DNA from: Bin55 sp009840545
GTDB lineage: Bacteria > Pseudomonadota > Gammaproteobacteria > Pseudomonadales > Azotimanducaceae
Length of the DNA: 64,000 nt
Assembly (NCBI GenBank): GCA_965208815.1
Contig: OZ242357.1
Location: forward strand, 310,001 to 374,000
Direction of reading: 5' to 3'
Positions 1 through 9,278 of the stretch are shown here, piece after piece; positions within the stretch are counted from its first letter, which is position 1, and the number at the start of each line of letters is the position of its first letter. The translations under genes and the position numbers were made by a program. The notes under the pieces were generated by a model. It worked only from the letters and a program-made list of their open reading frames with translations, was not told where the DNA came from and searched no databases.

Positions 1-689
1 CGGAGATGGACGGCCTTGAGTGCTAACACTTCAGCACGACCCCAAGTTGGCGGATGATCGAAGATAGATCCAATGTTTTCACTATGATGCGGGTTCATGG
101 AGAGAGCGGATTCGAGGACTGCGTCTGCATCGATCTCTCCTCCAAATCCCGGAACCTCGATTACCGCATCCATAACTGCACCCAGTTGCACTCTGAAATT
201 TTCAGAATCTAGGTTCATTGCGTTATCCAAAACGTCCTGCATGTCCATCAATAGTTCAAACGTTTCATCGGGAACCAACGGAATTTTGGACTTCACCAGA
301 ATCGCTTTTAGGGCTTGTGCTTCGACGTGGCTCTCATCAAAACTGTTGAGTCGCCCGAGTGCTTGATCGATGAGTAGCAAACTCTGTTCGGAGTCTCCGA
401 AGTGCTCCTCGAGTCTTGCTAAATTGAAGTTCAGGAATGCTATCCAGTAAGCATGCGCGTTTTCTTCGTGAGGAGCGATGTCCCATTCCAACATCTGTCG
501 TTTGAGTGCGTATGCAACGGAAGTATTGCCGTTCTCGTAGGATTCATCCGTTACATCCAGAATCTGTTGCTCCACATATTGAAATGGATCCACCAACGAG
601 ATCGGGCCGTCGTTTGAAGTATCGATTGGTGTGCACGAAACAACGAACACTGCTGCGATAGCGAGCGCGGACGCGTTGCAGAACTTCAT
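1..689 (-). CDS. Partial exported lipoprotein, helical repeat-like, unknown function
   Basis: The minus strand is open from an ATG at 689 to the window edge, so only the N-terminal ~229 residues are visible. The protein begins MKFCNASALAIAAVFVVSC, a short signal peptide ending in a lipobox-like VVSC, so it is probably lipidated at Cys19. The mature part is Leu/Ala/Glu-rich with repeated helix-like blocks (ALKRQMLEWD, LARLEEHFGDSEQSLLLIDQAL), reminiscent of TPR-type helical repeats, although no canonical TPR was confirmed. An in-frame ATG at 713 is an alternative start; 689 is preferred because GAG lies about six bases upstream. The gene diverges from the Nudix gene. No specific function is recognised. 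Confidence 0.7.
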   Translation of the reverse strand, partial: MKFCNASALAIAAVFVVSCTPIDTSNDGPISLVDPFQYVEQQILDVTDESYENGNTSVAYALKRQMLEWDIAPHEENAHAYWIAFLNFNLARLEEHFGDSEQSLLLIDQALGRLNSFDESHVEAQALKAILVKSKIPLVPDETFELLMDMQDVLDNAMNLDSENFRVQLGAVMDAVIEVPGFGGEIDADAVLESALSMNPHHSENIGSIFDHPPTWGRAEVLALKAVHL

Positions 690-835
690 CCTTTGCTCTT
701 TAGCCACATCCATTAGAACTAATTGCGGGTTCGCGTCAGCAAGTATGCTAGTACGAAAAATGCTTACCGTAAATACTTTTCTTTCTACAACCAAGACATC
801 GTTCTGATTCGAAGTCGAATCCTGTTGATGGTCGC

Positions 836-1273
836 ATGCGAGTAATAGATCGGCAAAAGGTAATCGTTGTCGTTCATACGATTGTTCGAAACGCTGAGGA
901 AAGCATTCTTTTGCTGGAACGACGGGACACTGGCTACATGGATGGATTTCTTGTACCTCCTGGAGGACACGTGGAATATGGGGAATCCATCTCGAATGCC
1001 GCTCGGCGTGAAGTCAACGAAGAATCTAACCTGACTCTTATAGTTTTTCAGCCAGCAGTGGTAATGCCTTTCGAAGGAGGGGTCGACTTTATTTTCGAGT
1101 CCCGCGATTGGGAGGGTACACCCGCTATTGGCGAACCTTCCAAATTCTCCAGCATTGGTTGGTTTGACCCTCTCTCGCTTCCCGACAATGTTGCGCCCTT
1201 TGTACCAATGGCTCTGGAGCTGGTCGATTCGGGCACTTGGTACCACGAGTATAGAGCGGAGAGCGAAGACTAA
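836..1273 (+). CDS. Nudix hydrolase
   Basis: This 145-residue protein has a Nudix box at about residues 42-65 (GGHVEYGESISNAARREV followed by NEES). It matches GX5EX7REUXEEXGU except that the late glycine is replaced by Asn. Nudix enzymes hydrolyse nucleoside diphosphates linked to another group, with a metal held by the REUXEE glutamates; the substrate cannot be told from the sequence. The whole protein is one Nudix fold with no extra domain. It lies about 50 bp upstream of the malate dehydrogenase gene on the same strand, which may mean co-transcription but implies no functional link. The ATG at 836 is the first plausible start; its ribosome binding site is weak. Confidence 0.85.
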   Translation: MRVIDRQKVIVVVHTIVRNAEESILLLERRDTGYMDGFLVPPGGHVEYGESISNAARREVNEESNLTLIVFQPAVVMPFEGGVDFIFESRDWEGTPAIGEPSKFSSIGWFDPLSLPDNVAPFVPMALELVDSGTWYHEYRAESED

Positions 1274-1322
1274 AATCTTGGGAGTTCTAGCTAAACACAA
1301 GAGTGTGCGGGGTTAATCTGTC

Positions 1323-2294
1323 ATGCAAAAACCGCTGCGAGTCGCCGTTACAGGAGCTGCAGGCCAAATCGGATATCAGTTGATCTATCGCATAGCTGCA
1401 GGAGAAATGTTGGGCCGAGACCAACCCTTGCACTTGAGCTTGCTTGAGATCCCTCCTGCAATGGAAGCCCTGAACGGCGTAGTTATGGAACTTGAGGACT
1501 GTGCGTTTCCGCTCATCCAGGGAATCGATCCGACTGACTCGCCTGACACAGCATTTGCAGAAGTAGACATAGCAGTTCTTGTAGGTTCCAGACCACGTTC
1601 GCCGGGAATGGAACGCCGAGACCTTCTGGAAGCCAACGGTGAAATATTCACCATTCAGGGGAAAGCGCTGAACGAGCATGCTGCACGAAGCGTCAAGGTT
1701 CTGGTTGTCGGAAATCCAGCCAACACAAACTGTCTTATCGCTTTGCGCAATGCACCTGATCTGGATCCAACCCAATTTTGTGCCATGACCCGTCTCGATC
1801 ACAATCGCGCATTAGCACAACTGGCACTGAAAGTTGAGTGTCACGTAAGCGACATCAGTGGGTTGGCCGTGTGGGGTAACCATTCTCCTACGATGTTTCC
1901 TGAATTAGGATCGGCAACGGTTTCTAGCGAACCCGCATTGAGTCTGGTCGATATGGAATGGTATGACAAGGAGTTTATTCCAGCGGTTCAGCAAAGAGGC
2001 GCTGCAATACTCCAAGCACGAGGATTCTCTAGTGCAGCATCTGCGGCCAATGCGGCAATCGAGCAAGTTCGAGACTGGCACCTCGGATCACAACTCGTTA
2101 CGAGCATGGGTCTTTACAGTACGGGCAGTTATGGAATTAGGGAAGGTATTGTTTTTTCGTATCCCGTAATTTGCAAACGCGACAGCGTCCAAATTGTCGA
2201 GGGTCGAACTCTAGATCAGTTTAGTCGCGACAAGATCGCGATCACAGAGCAGGAACTGTTAGACGAGAGAAGTGCAATAGAACACCTGATCTAG
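1323..2294 (+). CDS. mdh: Malate dehydrogenase, NAD-dependent
   Basis: The protein (323 aa) interconverts malate and oxaloacetate with NAD in the TCA cycle, in the cytoplasm. Its N-terminal Rossmann motif is VTGAAGQIGYQL (residues ~9-20). Substrate-binding arginines lie in GSRPRSPGMERRDLLEANG (~88-106), the cofactor motif is GNPANTN (~130-136), and the active site contains LDHNRA and the catalytic His in WGNHSPTMFPE (~180-190). Length and motifs match the ~325-residue malate dehydrogenase type with the long GAAGQIGY start rather than the E. coli type. A GGGGTT sequence about eight bases before the ATG can serve as ribosome binding site. The gene appears intact and is followed by ~190 bp of noncoding sequence. 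Confidence 0.96.
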   Translation: MQKPLRVAVTGAAGQIGYQLIYRIAAGEMLGRDQPLHLSLLEIPPAMEALNGVVMELEDCAFPLIQGIDPTDSPDTAFAEVDIAVLVGSRPRSPGMERRDLLEANGEIFTIQGKALNEHAARSVKVLVVGNPANTNCLIALRNAPDLDPTQFCAMTRLDHNRALAQLALKVECHVSDISGLAVWGNHSPTMFPELGSATVSSEPALSLVDMEWYDKEFIPAVQQRGAAILQARGFSSAASAANAAIEQVRDWHLGSQLVTSMGLYSTGSYGIREGIVFSYPVICKRDSVQIVEGRTLDQFSRDKIAITEQELLDERSAIEHLI

Positions 2295-2481
2295 CTCTTT
2301 GGCGTGCTGGTTCAAGGGAGTCTAAGACTCTAGAACTACGGATTACGTGTATTCGCAGATCGCACGTAGAGAGACGATTGATCAGTTTGGGACCTCAAAG
2401 ACCTAAACGAAAAGAGACTTCGCAGTGCGTGGTTGTAAAATTTGCTGCTTCCACGGCTAATTTCCTTGGAGCTACTTCGAA

Positions 2482-2787
2482 ATGGCAGTTTTGTCGACCG
2501 GACAACGACTCAAGAGTGGCGTATGTACCACCGAGATCATGGTGATTACGGCACCTCAGGAAGACTTGGATCTTACTTGCGGCGGTGCTCCTATGACTGC
2601 CAATGGCGACGAATCAAACACAGGTCTCAACCCTGACTTTGCTGATGGAACTACGATCGGCAAGCGTTATGTCAACGTCGATGGAAAGCTAGAAATTTTG
2701 TGTGTGAAACCAGGCGACGGTTCGCTCGCAATAGCCGGCGATAAACTGAAGCTCAAGGACTCCAAAAAACTCCCCAAGACCGACTGA
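2482..2787 (+). CDS. Small conserved two-cysteine protein beside an acyl-CoA ligase
   Basis: This 101-residue soluble protein has no signal peptide. It contains CTTEIMVITAP (~15-25) and DLTCGGAPM (~30-38), then GKRYVNVDGKLEILCVKPGDGSLAI and a C-terminal LKDSKKLP. From memory, similar small proteins sit next to AMP-dependent acyl-CoA ligases in other bacteria; their function is not known to me. Three cysteines, two in short conserved-looking loops, could bind a metal or serve structurally, but this is conjecture. The start is supported by GGAG about ten bases upstream of the ATG. It is 68 bp from the ligase gene on the same strand, so co-transcription is likely. Confidence 0.6.
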   Translation: MAVLSTGQRLKSGVCTTEIMVITAPQEDLDLTCGGAPMTANGDESNTGLNPDFADGTTIGKRYVNVDGKLEILCVKPGDGSLAIAGDKLKLKDSKKLPKTD

Positions 2788-2855
2788 TCGCGTAATTCAA
2801 GGGCTACACAACAGCTCTTCTTGGCCCCTTTGACCTTTGCGCAGGACACTATCTC

Positions 2856-4349
2856 GTGAACATCATGATGTTGCTTGAAATGGCGGCTTCCGCCTTTCCG
2901 GCGCGTAAGGCTTTTTACGATCCGACCGTCGATCAAGACATTTCTTACGAAGAGCTTTTTCGCGAAGCTCGAAAAAAGTCTCAAGTGCTGAGAGAGTCAG
3001 GCACGAGTCGATGTGTGCTACTCGACACTACAAACCTGGGAATTCCGATAGCGCTGTTTAGCAGTGCGTGGGCGGGGATTCCCTACGTACCGATCAACTA
3101 TAGATTGACGCTTGATGAAATCGATGCTCTGCTTGAGAGGGTTCAACCTGCCTTTCTCATCACAGATGGTGATCGCGAACCTAGATACCGAGGAAGAAAC
3201 GCTTTGCGTGTTGCCTCTCGAGACGAATTTCGAGATGCAACCCCAATCAACTCAAACGACGACTTTCACTGGTCCATGGAACCAGACGAGGTGGCAGTTT
3301 TGCTTTTCACCAGTGGAACCACAGGTATCCCCAAAGCTGCCGTAATGCGTCAGCGACATCTGTGTTCCTACATTCTCGGGTCCGTAGAGTTCATGTCCGC
3401 AAGCGAGGACGAGGCAACTCTCGTCTCCGTTCCTCCCTATCACATCGCGGGGATTGGGGCAATTTTGAGCTCTGTCTACTCTGGACGACGAGTGGTTCAA
3501 ATGTCGCAATTCGACGCTGGGGAGTGGTTGCAGCTTGTAAGAGAGCACAACGTAACGACGGCATTTGTGGTTCCAACTATGTTGGCTCGAATTGTTAAAG
3601 CATTGGATGGGAGGACTATTGCCGGTTTGCCCAATTTGCAGTCCATAGCTTATGGTGGTGGCAAGATGCCTCGAAATATTGTCGAGCGGGCATTGGACTT
3701 GTTTCCTGAGACCGAATTTACCAACGCATACGGACTCACGGAAACGAGTTCCACGATTACGGTTCTCGGGCCCGAGGAACACAGAGAAGCTCTTTCGAGT
3801 AGAGACATCGATGTTCGACGCCGTTTGGCGTCTGTCGGAACGCCGCTACCTGGAATTGAACTTGACATCAGAGATTCCGATGGCAACTCCTTGTCGGAAG
3901 GTAGCCATGGTGAAGTCTACGTGCGAGGGGACCAAGTTTCAGGTGAATACGAAGGCAGAGGTAGCACTTTGGATACTGATGGCTGGTTTTGTACTCGAGA
4001 CGCAGGCTACATCGAGAATGGCTATCTGTTCTTGGAAGGTCGTTCAGACGACGTGATCGTTCGCGGCGGGGAAAATCTTTCGCCTGGTGAAATCGAAGAT
4101 GTACTTCTCGATCATGCATGTGTCGAAGATGCGGCTGTCGTTGGTATACCAAGCGACGAATGGGGAGAATCGGTCGCCGCCGTAGTGTGTCTTGATGGAG
4201 TTGTCTCGGTTTCCGAACTTCAAGATTGGGTGAGGAACCGAATGCGATCCTCGAGGGTCCCAGAATCTATTGAGTTCTGGGAAGAATTGCCGTACAACGA
4301 AACAGGGAAGCTGCTTCGAAGAGTCATTCGGGAACGATTGTCTCCCTGA
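2856..4349 (+). CDS. AMP-dependent acyl-CoA synthetase/ligase
   Basis: The protein (497 aa) belongs to the ANL adenylate-forming superfamily, which activates a carboxylic acid with ATP and transfers it to CoA. Visible motifs in order are the P-loop-like FTSGTTGIPKAAV (~151-163), YGLTETSST (~290), the core GWFCTRDAGYIENGYLFLEG (~365-384), the hinge region DDVIVRGGENLSPGEIEDVL (~387-406), and the C-terminal catalytic lysine in NETGKLLRR (~483-491). At about 500 residues it is the size of short/medium-chain or aryl-CoA ligases; the substrate cannot be assigned. Translation probably begins at GTG 2856, though ATG codons at 2865 and 2868 are also possible. It forms a pair with the small gene upstream. 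Confidence 0.92.
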   Translation: MNIMMLLEMAASAFPARKAFYDPTVDQDISYEELFREARKKSQVLRESGTSRCVLLDTTNLGIPIALFSSAWAGIPYVPINYRLTLDEIDALLERVQPAFLITDGDREPRYRGRNALRVASRDEFRDATPINSNDDFHWSMEPDEVAVLLFTSGTTGIPKAAVMRQRHLCSYILGSVEFMSASEDEATLVSVPPYHIAGIGAILSSVYSGRRVVQMSQFDAGEWLQLVREHNVTTAFVVPTMLARIVKALDGRTIAGLPNLQSIAYGGGKMPRNIVERALDLFPETEFTNAYGLTETSSTITVLGPEEHREALSSRDIDVRRRLASVGTPLPGIELDIRDSDGNSLSEGSHGEVYVRGDQVSGEYEGRGSTLDTDGWFCTRDAGYIENGYLFLEGRSDDVIVRGGENLSPGEIEDVLLDHACVEDAAVVGIPSDEWGESVAAVVCLDGVVSVSELQDWVRNRMRSSRVPESIEFWEELPYNETGKLLRRVIRERLSP

Positions 4350-4460
4350 ACTTGTGGACAATTTTTGCAGGACTTGCACAAGTGGAGATAGTATTGCTCC
4401 GTGAACATGCGACTTGTTAATACGCATCGAAAAGTACCTACAGTTGGAACCGTCGTTCTT

Positions 4461-5249
4461 ATGTCTCTATTCAAATCCAAGTACGTAGTCTCTTGCGCAT
4501 GCATCGGAGTGATGCTTGCTTCGGTGCCAGCGGGTGCGAGTGGAATCTACATTGGCACGGGAGTAGGTCTTGAAGACATCAAGACTCGGTACGACCGACG
4601 CTCCGACACGAAACTATTTCCCTCGCTTTCCCTCTCGGATCTAGTTTTCTCCGGCGACGATGAGAACAACGACACCCCCTACACGCTAAGTGGATTCATC
4701 GGCTATAGATTAGATGCAAGCCGTCAAGGCGCATGGATGGCCGTCGAGTTTGGAGCTACCTTACGCGGTGACTCCGTTCAAGGACGATTGAATGCGACAG
4801 GAATCACATTGGACGGTGCTAACGTACCCAGTGTTGTTGTAGAAGACTGGAAGTTTCAAGCGGAATCCGACAGATCATTAGTTGCGAAGTTGGGGACTTA
4901 CATCAATCTATTTGGATTCTTCGATCTTTCGTTCTACGTGTTAGGTGGAAAACGCGAGATCGGGGTTGAGTTCGTCAGAAATTTCGATATATGCACGAAT
5001 ACCCAAGGATGTACCACACAAGGATCAATAGCAACTGCTACAGAGACTCAAAAGCCAACCTTGGAACAATGGGTTGGTGGGCTAGGGATCGAACTTGGAA
5101 TAGGTCGTAGATCTGCACTGCAGTTTGAGGTGCGATTTAACGACGAGGGTTCCGCAGAGTGGAGTGATAGCAATGGAGACATTGAAGTTCCACAATCTCT
5201 ATCTCGCGAGAGTTATGACTTTTCCACGAGGCTAGTATTGCAATTCTGA
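4461..5249 (+). CDS. Exported outer-membrane beta-barrel-like protein
   Basis: The ATG at 4461 gives a 262-residue protein with a clean signal peptide (hydrophobic VVSCACIGVMLASVPAGASG, likely cleavage after AGA). An in-frame GTG at 4401 would add 20 polar residues before it and is less likely. The mature chain shows alternating polar and hydrophobic strands rich in Gly and aromatics, and ends YDFSTRLVLQF with a terminal Phe, the usual Bam-recognised end of outer-membrane barrels. A loop contains two cysteines (ICTNTQGCTT). This suggests an 8- to 12-stranded barrel of OmpW/OmpA-barrel size, but no family is recognised. It stands alone, convergent with the ABC importer operon. Confidence 0.65.
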   Translation: MSLFKSKYVVSCACIGVMLASVPAGASGIYIGTGVGLEDIKTRYDRRSDTKLFPSLSLSDLVFSGDDENNDTPYTLSGFIGYRLDASRQGAWMAVEFGATLRGDSVQGRLNATGITLDGANVPSVVVEDWKFQAESDRSLVAKLGTYINLFGFFDLSFYVLGGKREIGVEFVRNFDICTNTQGCTTQGSIATATETQKPTLEQWVGGLGIELGIGRRSALQFEVRFNDEGSAEWSDSNGDIEVPQSLSRESYDFSTRLVLQF

Positions 5250-5256
5250 AGTCTTG

Positions 5257-6273
5257 TCACGCACCGACAGACTTCAGCTGAGAGTTCTCGATTTCCTTCC
5301 AGAAGTGACAGGCGACCGATCCTCCTCCAGTGACGTCCTCTAAGGGCGGCGTTTCACCTTCGCACTTGGCTTGGGCGAATTGGCAGCGAGTTCGAAATCT
5401 ACATCCACTAGGAGGATTAATGGGAGAGGGTACATCTCCTTCAAGAATTACGCGTGCACCCTGGTGCAATGGATCTGGTCGAGGTATGGCTGAAATCAAT
5501 GCACGGGTATAGGGATGTTTTGGTGAGCTATAGACATCCTCTGACTTTCGGGTTTCCACCACGTTGCCCAAGTACATTACAGCGATCTGATCTGACACGT
5601 GCTTGACGACGGCTAAGTCGTGAGCGATGAACAACAAAGCGAGATGCATTTCGCTTTGCAGGTCCAACAAGAGATTGATCACTTGAGATTGCACCGAGAC
5701 GTCCAAGGCTGAGACTGCTTCGTCACAAACAATCAGTTTCGGACGAAGTGCAATGGCACGGGCAATTCCAATACGCTGACGTTGTCCGCCAGAAAACTCG
5801 TGCGGAAAACGACTCGCCGCGGACCTGTCTATTCCAACACGCTCAAGCAGTTCTGCCACTCGCTCCTTGCGCTCTTGTGTAGTTCCTATTCGGTGAATCA
5901 CGAAGGGTTCGGAAAGAATCTTTCCTACAGTGTGACGAGCGTTGAGCGACTCGAAAGGATCTTGGAAAATGATCTGGACATCGCGTCTCAGCTCTCGAAG
6001 TTCTCTGAATCGCATAGCGGAAATGTCTCTGCCTTGGAACAGCACTGTTCCATGCGTTGGCTTTTCTAAGCGAAGGAGAGTCTTTCCCACCGTACTCTTT
6101 CCGCATCCCGACTCACCCACTAACCCGAGAGTCTCACCCTGGTGCAACGTAAAGGAAACGCCGTCGACGGCATGAACATGACCTACTGTTCGGGGAATCA
6201 CTCCTGCTCGAACAGGGAAGTGCTTAGTTAGCCCGCGAACTTCAAGCAGCGGAGCATTGCGACTCTCTGTCAT
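5257..6273 (-). CDS. Oligopeptide ABC transporter ATP-binding protein (OppF/DppF type)
   Basis: This 338-residue ATPase is one of two NTPases that energise a peptide-type importer at the inner membrane. Walker A is GESGCGKST, the signature is SGGQRQRIGIARAI, and Walker B is LIVCDEAVSAL. The C-terminal oligopeptide-transporter tail with cysteines (CRFRTRCQFAQAKCEG) is typical of OppF/DppF and may bind an iron-sulfur cluster. The ATG at 6273 is chosen because it overlaps the stop of the upstream ATPase in a 4-bp ATGA arrangement, implying translational coupling; a longer in-frame start at 6309 would run 40 bp into that gene. It is the last gene of the five-gene operon. Confidence 0.93.
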   Translation of the reverse strand: MTESRNAPLLEVRGLTKHFPVRAGVIPRTVGHVHAVDGVSFTLHQGETLGLVGESGCGKSTVGKTLLRLEKPTHGTVLFQGRDISAMRFRELRELRRDVQIIFQDPFESLNARHTVGKILSEPFVIHRIGTTQERKERVAELLERVGIDRSAASRFPHEFSGGQRQRIGIARAIALRPKLIVCDEAVSALDVSVQSQVINLLLDLQSEMHLALLFIAHDLAVVKHVSDQIAVMYLGNVVETRKSEDVYSSPKHPYTRALISAIPRPDPLHQGARVILEGDVPSPINPPSGCRFRTRCQFAQAKCEGETPPLEDVTGGGSVACHFWKEIENSQLKSVGA

Positions 6274-7259
6274 TGAATTCGTTCCGACAGATTGCCCCAA
6301 TAGTGGCACGCGACGTGATGTGTGTTGCTTTCAGATTCCAAGCTCGGAACTCTGTCGCCGCATAGAGTTTGAGCGTGGTTGCAACGATTTCGGAATCGAC
6401 AGCCCGATGGCATTTCGTCATAGCTCGGAACCAGCCCTGGAATAGTCTCTAGCTGTGTCTTTGGAGTCCCTTCCAACTTGGGGATTGAGTTCAGTAGCCC
6501 CTGTGTGTACGGATGAAGCGGAGCTGAGAACAGTTCAGTTACTTTTGATTGCTCAACGACACGCCCGGCATACATCACGCTTACACGGTCAGCGAGTTCC
6601 GCAATTACTGCAAGGTCGTGAGTTATAAAGATCACGGCCATTCCATTTTCCTGTTGTAGCTTTGCGATCAGCTCAAGAATCTGTGCTTGAATCGTGACGT
6701 CCAAGGCCGTAGTGGGCTCATCTGCGATAAGAATGTCGGGAACATGGATGAGCGCCATTGCAATCATGACTCGTTGCCTCATTCCGCCGGAAAGTTGGTG
6801 TGGATAGTCCATTAGACGCTGCTCGGGTTCTGAGATACCCACTTGCTCAAGGATCTTCACGCATTCTTCGAGGCCTTCATCTTTGCCTACATCCGGTCGA
6901 TGCAATTGAACAGACTCGACGAGTTGCTTTCCGATGCGTTGTACTGGATTGAGGGCAGTCATAGGTTCTTGAAAGATCATGGATATTCTTCGGCCTCGAA
7001 CTCTGCGTCTCTCGTCGAGGTGTTTGCCGAGCAAGTCCTGGTTGTCGAGGACGATTTGTCCATTGGTGATACGACCAGAAGGTTGCGGCAACAAGCCCAT
7101 GATCGCCAATGCAGTTACGCTCTTGCCGCAGCCAGACTCTCCGACTACACCGAGGGTTTCGCCGCTCTCGAGTTGAAGGTTGACTTGATCGATCACATCG
7201 ACCCTACCTTCGTCCGTATCGAAGGCTACAGACAGGTCGCGAACGTCAAGTAATGGCAT
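6270..7259 (-). CDS. Oligopeptide ABC transporter ATP-binding protein (OppD/DppD type)
   Basis: The protein (329 aa) carries Walker A GESGCGKSV (~41-49), signature LSGGMRQRVMIAMAL (~154-168) and Walker B ILIADEPTTALD (~175-186). It ends with the cysteine-containing tail CRFRNRCNHAQTLCGD seen in the OppD/DppD subfamily. It would pair with the OppF-type ATPase encoded next to form the heterodimeric motor of the importer. The start MPLLDVRDLSVAF is standard for the family and lies 19 bp after the solute-binding-protein gene. In E. coli YejF both ATPase halves are fused; here they are separate. Confidence 0.93.
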   Translation of the reverse strand: MPLLDVRDLSVAFDTDEGRVDVIDQVNLQLESGETLGVVGESGCGKSVTALAIMGLLPQPSGRITNGQIVLDNQDLLGKHLDERRRVRGRRISMIFQEPMTALNPVQRIGKQLVESVQLHRPDVGKDEGLEECVKILEQVGISEPEQRLMDYPHQLSGGMRQRVMIAMALIHVPDILIADEPTTALDVTIQAQILELIAKLQQENGMAVIFITHDLAVIAELADRVSVMYAGRVVEQSKVTELFSAPLHPYTQGLLNSIPKLEGTPKTQLETIPGLVPSYDEMPSGCRFRNRCNHAQTLCGDRVPSLESESNTHHVACHYWGNLSERIQ

Positions 7260-7278
7260 TATGTACTGGTCGTTCGAA

Positions 7279-9267
7279 TCAGTTTCGAAAAGTTTCGTCG
7301 ACTACTACCAGTTCTGCCATAGGCCGATCTTCTCGTTTGGCTCGGAGAATCTCTTTCTTTTTCTCTTCGTCTATCCAGAACAACCCACCGCCTGAATACA
7401 TTTGCGAAGATGGTTGGCTATTGAAGAGTGCCGTGCTATGTCGAGTCCCAAGCCACTCAGGAAGTTCTAGCCACCGCCAAGCTCCCTGTCGAGTGAATGG
7501 CACCTTTGTCCGAGGAATTACGACGGCCGATTCGTGAACGATTTGTTCCAGTTGATGAGCTAGAGAAATTCGTTCGCCACGGTCGGCCGACGCACGAAAC
7601 TGCATGATTAGTTCGTCCATGGCAGGATTTGCGTGGTTGGTGATGTTATTGGTCTGAGTTACGTTGGCGTTGTCCGAATGAAAATGCTCCCAATAGCGAG
7701 GGGCGACACCCGATGAAGCCCATCCCATCCATGCCATCTGATGCTTCTTCTCAAGCATTTGTTTGAATGATGTCGCTGAATCGAGCATGTGAAGCTGGAG
7801 CTCGAGTCCCGCTTTCTTGGCTTCTTCCTGAATGACTACCAAGCGTGGTGTATGCAGTGGATTCCCGTATGTGACTCGGAACGAGAGTCTAGTCTTACTA
7901 CCGTTGTCATTGGTTCTTGTCCGAATGCCTGTATTGTCGCGACTATCAAATCCTGCCGCCTCGAAGTACTCGCTGGCCTTCTTAAGGTCGAATTTGCGTG
8001 GTTGGATGGATTTGTTGTCGTATGGTCCAAATCCCAGCTGAAATGTCTCCAATCGTTCGTAGTCCCCCCTCAGAATCGTGTCAATGACTCTCTGAAAGTT
8101 GATGGAGTGAGCTATTCCAAGTCGAATGTTCTTATCGGAAAGCAATGGGTCAGCTGTATTTAGATAGATTCCGGTGGATCCCAAAGGCAATTGGTTGTAG
8201 AACCAGTACTTTCCTACATATCCCTTTTCGAAGACTTCATGCTGTGCTTTGTCGTGCCAATACTCGGGTATCGTCAGGTCGAAAGTATCAATTTCTCCTT
8301 TAAGGAAGTGTTGCCATGCAGAATTCTCGTCACGAATCACTCTATACCGTATCGTTTCTGGATTGAAGCGATTCCGCATGTAACGCAGATCGTCCGCCCA
8401 CCAGTCTTTGGTTCGCTCCAGATCGACATATTTGCCTTTTTCAATTTTTCCGATGTGATAGGGTCCAGTTGTGGGGTCGGGTTTCCAGTTGTATTCAGTC
8501 ACCCAGTTATCGCTCATTCTGTGAAAGTGTTTGGGTCGCGGACCGATACCGTAGTAGTAATGCATCTCTTCCTGTGGCTTCGCATCGGCTCCTTGAACAC
8601 CATAGATGTGAGTGTCATATTTTTTGACATCTCGAATGCGTTCCGTGTAGTAGTTGTTGTACCAAGGTCCCACAATTTGCTCAGAACGTAGAAATTGAAC
8701 TGCAAACACAAAATCGTCAGCAGTTACGGGAACTCCATCTGACCACCTGGCTTCGGGGTTCAAGCGATAGAAAATTGAACGCCCATCCTCCCCGAACGCC
8801 CAGTGTGTCGCGAGAACCGGAATCGGATTTCCTGTTTGTGGATGGTATGAGACCGGACCAAACTGATTGGCACGCACGACACCTGCGAATGCACCATTGG
8901 AATCTGGCCCTACCAAGCGCAGTGTGAGAGGAAAGCTGAGCATCCAAGTTCGGTACATTCCCCCTCGAATGGCGTCTGGCGAAGCGAATTCAGGGTCTTC
9001 GTTGTTTGTTAGCCATTCGAGATTTGGTGGAAGCTCGAACGGCAGTCCATCTCCTTCCCGGACCGCAATCGGGGGTAATTCGACATACACGGTTTCGCCA
9101 GAGTCATTTTCGTCGGCTCCCTCGGATTGGTCTTGGTCCGAAACAGTGTTCTCTGAGCTTCCGCCGTTGTTCTGATCTATCGAACCGTCAGGTCCACTAC
9201 AGCCCGCCATGATTCCCACTACGACAAGGAAAAAAAGCAAACGGAATCGTCTTAAGAATATCTCCAT
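7279..9267 (-). CDS. Peptide-type ABC transporter solute-binding lipoprotein (YejA-like)
   Basis: The protein (662 aa) is a family-5 extracellular solute-binding protein, the periplasmic receptor of the importer. The N-terminus has a lipoprotein signal ending GIMAGC, so it is probably anchored by lipid. A Ser/Asp/Glu-rich linker follows, then the SBP_bac_5 fold (YHPQTGNPIPVLATHWAF, YRLNPEARWSDGVPVTADDF). Start ATG 9267 lies nine bases after a good GAGG ribosome binding site and 11 bp downstream of the permease stop. It is larger than E. coli YejA (~600 aa), mostly because of the linker. Its position between permeases and ATPases and the YejE-like permease suggest uptake of longer peptides or microcin-C-like compounds; the true substrate is unknown. 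Confidence 0.9.
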   Translation of the reverse strand: MEIFLRRFRLLFFLVVVGIMAGCSGPDGSIDQNNGGSSENTVSDQDQSEGADENDSGETVYVELPPIAVREGDGLPFELPPNLEWLTNNEDPEFASPDAIRGGMYRTWMLSFPLTLRLVGPDSNGAFAGVVRANQFGPVSYHPQTGNPIPVLATHWAFGEDGRSIFYRLNPEARWSDGVPVTADDFVFAVQFLRSEQIVGPWYNNYYTERIRDVKKYDTHIYGVQGADAKPQEEMHYYYGIGPRPKHFHRMSDNWVTEYNWKPDPTTGPYHIGKIEKGKYVDLERTKDWWADDLRYMRNRFNPETIRYRVIRDENSAWQHFLKGEIDTFDLTIPEYWHDKAQHEVFEKGYVGKYWFYNQLPLGSTGIYLNTADPLLSDKNIRLGIAHSINFQRVIDTILRGDYERLETFQLGFGPYDNKSIQPRKFDLKKASEYFEAAGFDSRDNTGIRTRTNDNGSKTRLSFRVTYGNPLHTPRLVVIQEEAKKAGLELQLHMLDSATSFKQMLEKKHQMAWMGWASSGVAPRYWEHFHSDNANVTQTNNITNHANPAMDELIMQFRASADRGERISLAHQLEQIVHESAVVIPRTKVPFTRQGAWRWLELPEWLGTRHSTALFNSQPSSQMYSGGGLFWIDEEKKKEILRAKREDRPMAELVVVDETFRN

Positions 9268-9278
9268 GATTGGCATCC

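Noticed and set aside
785..1300. Minus-strand 171-codon frame opposite the Nudix gene
   Set aside because: The plus-strand frame has a full Nudix box, while the minus frame lacks any recognisable feature.
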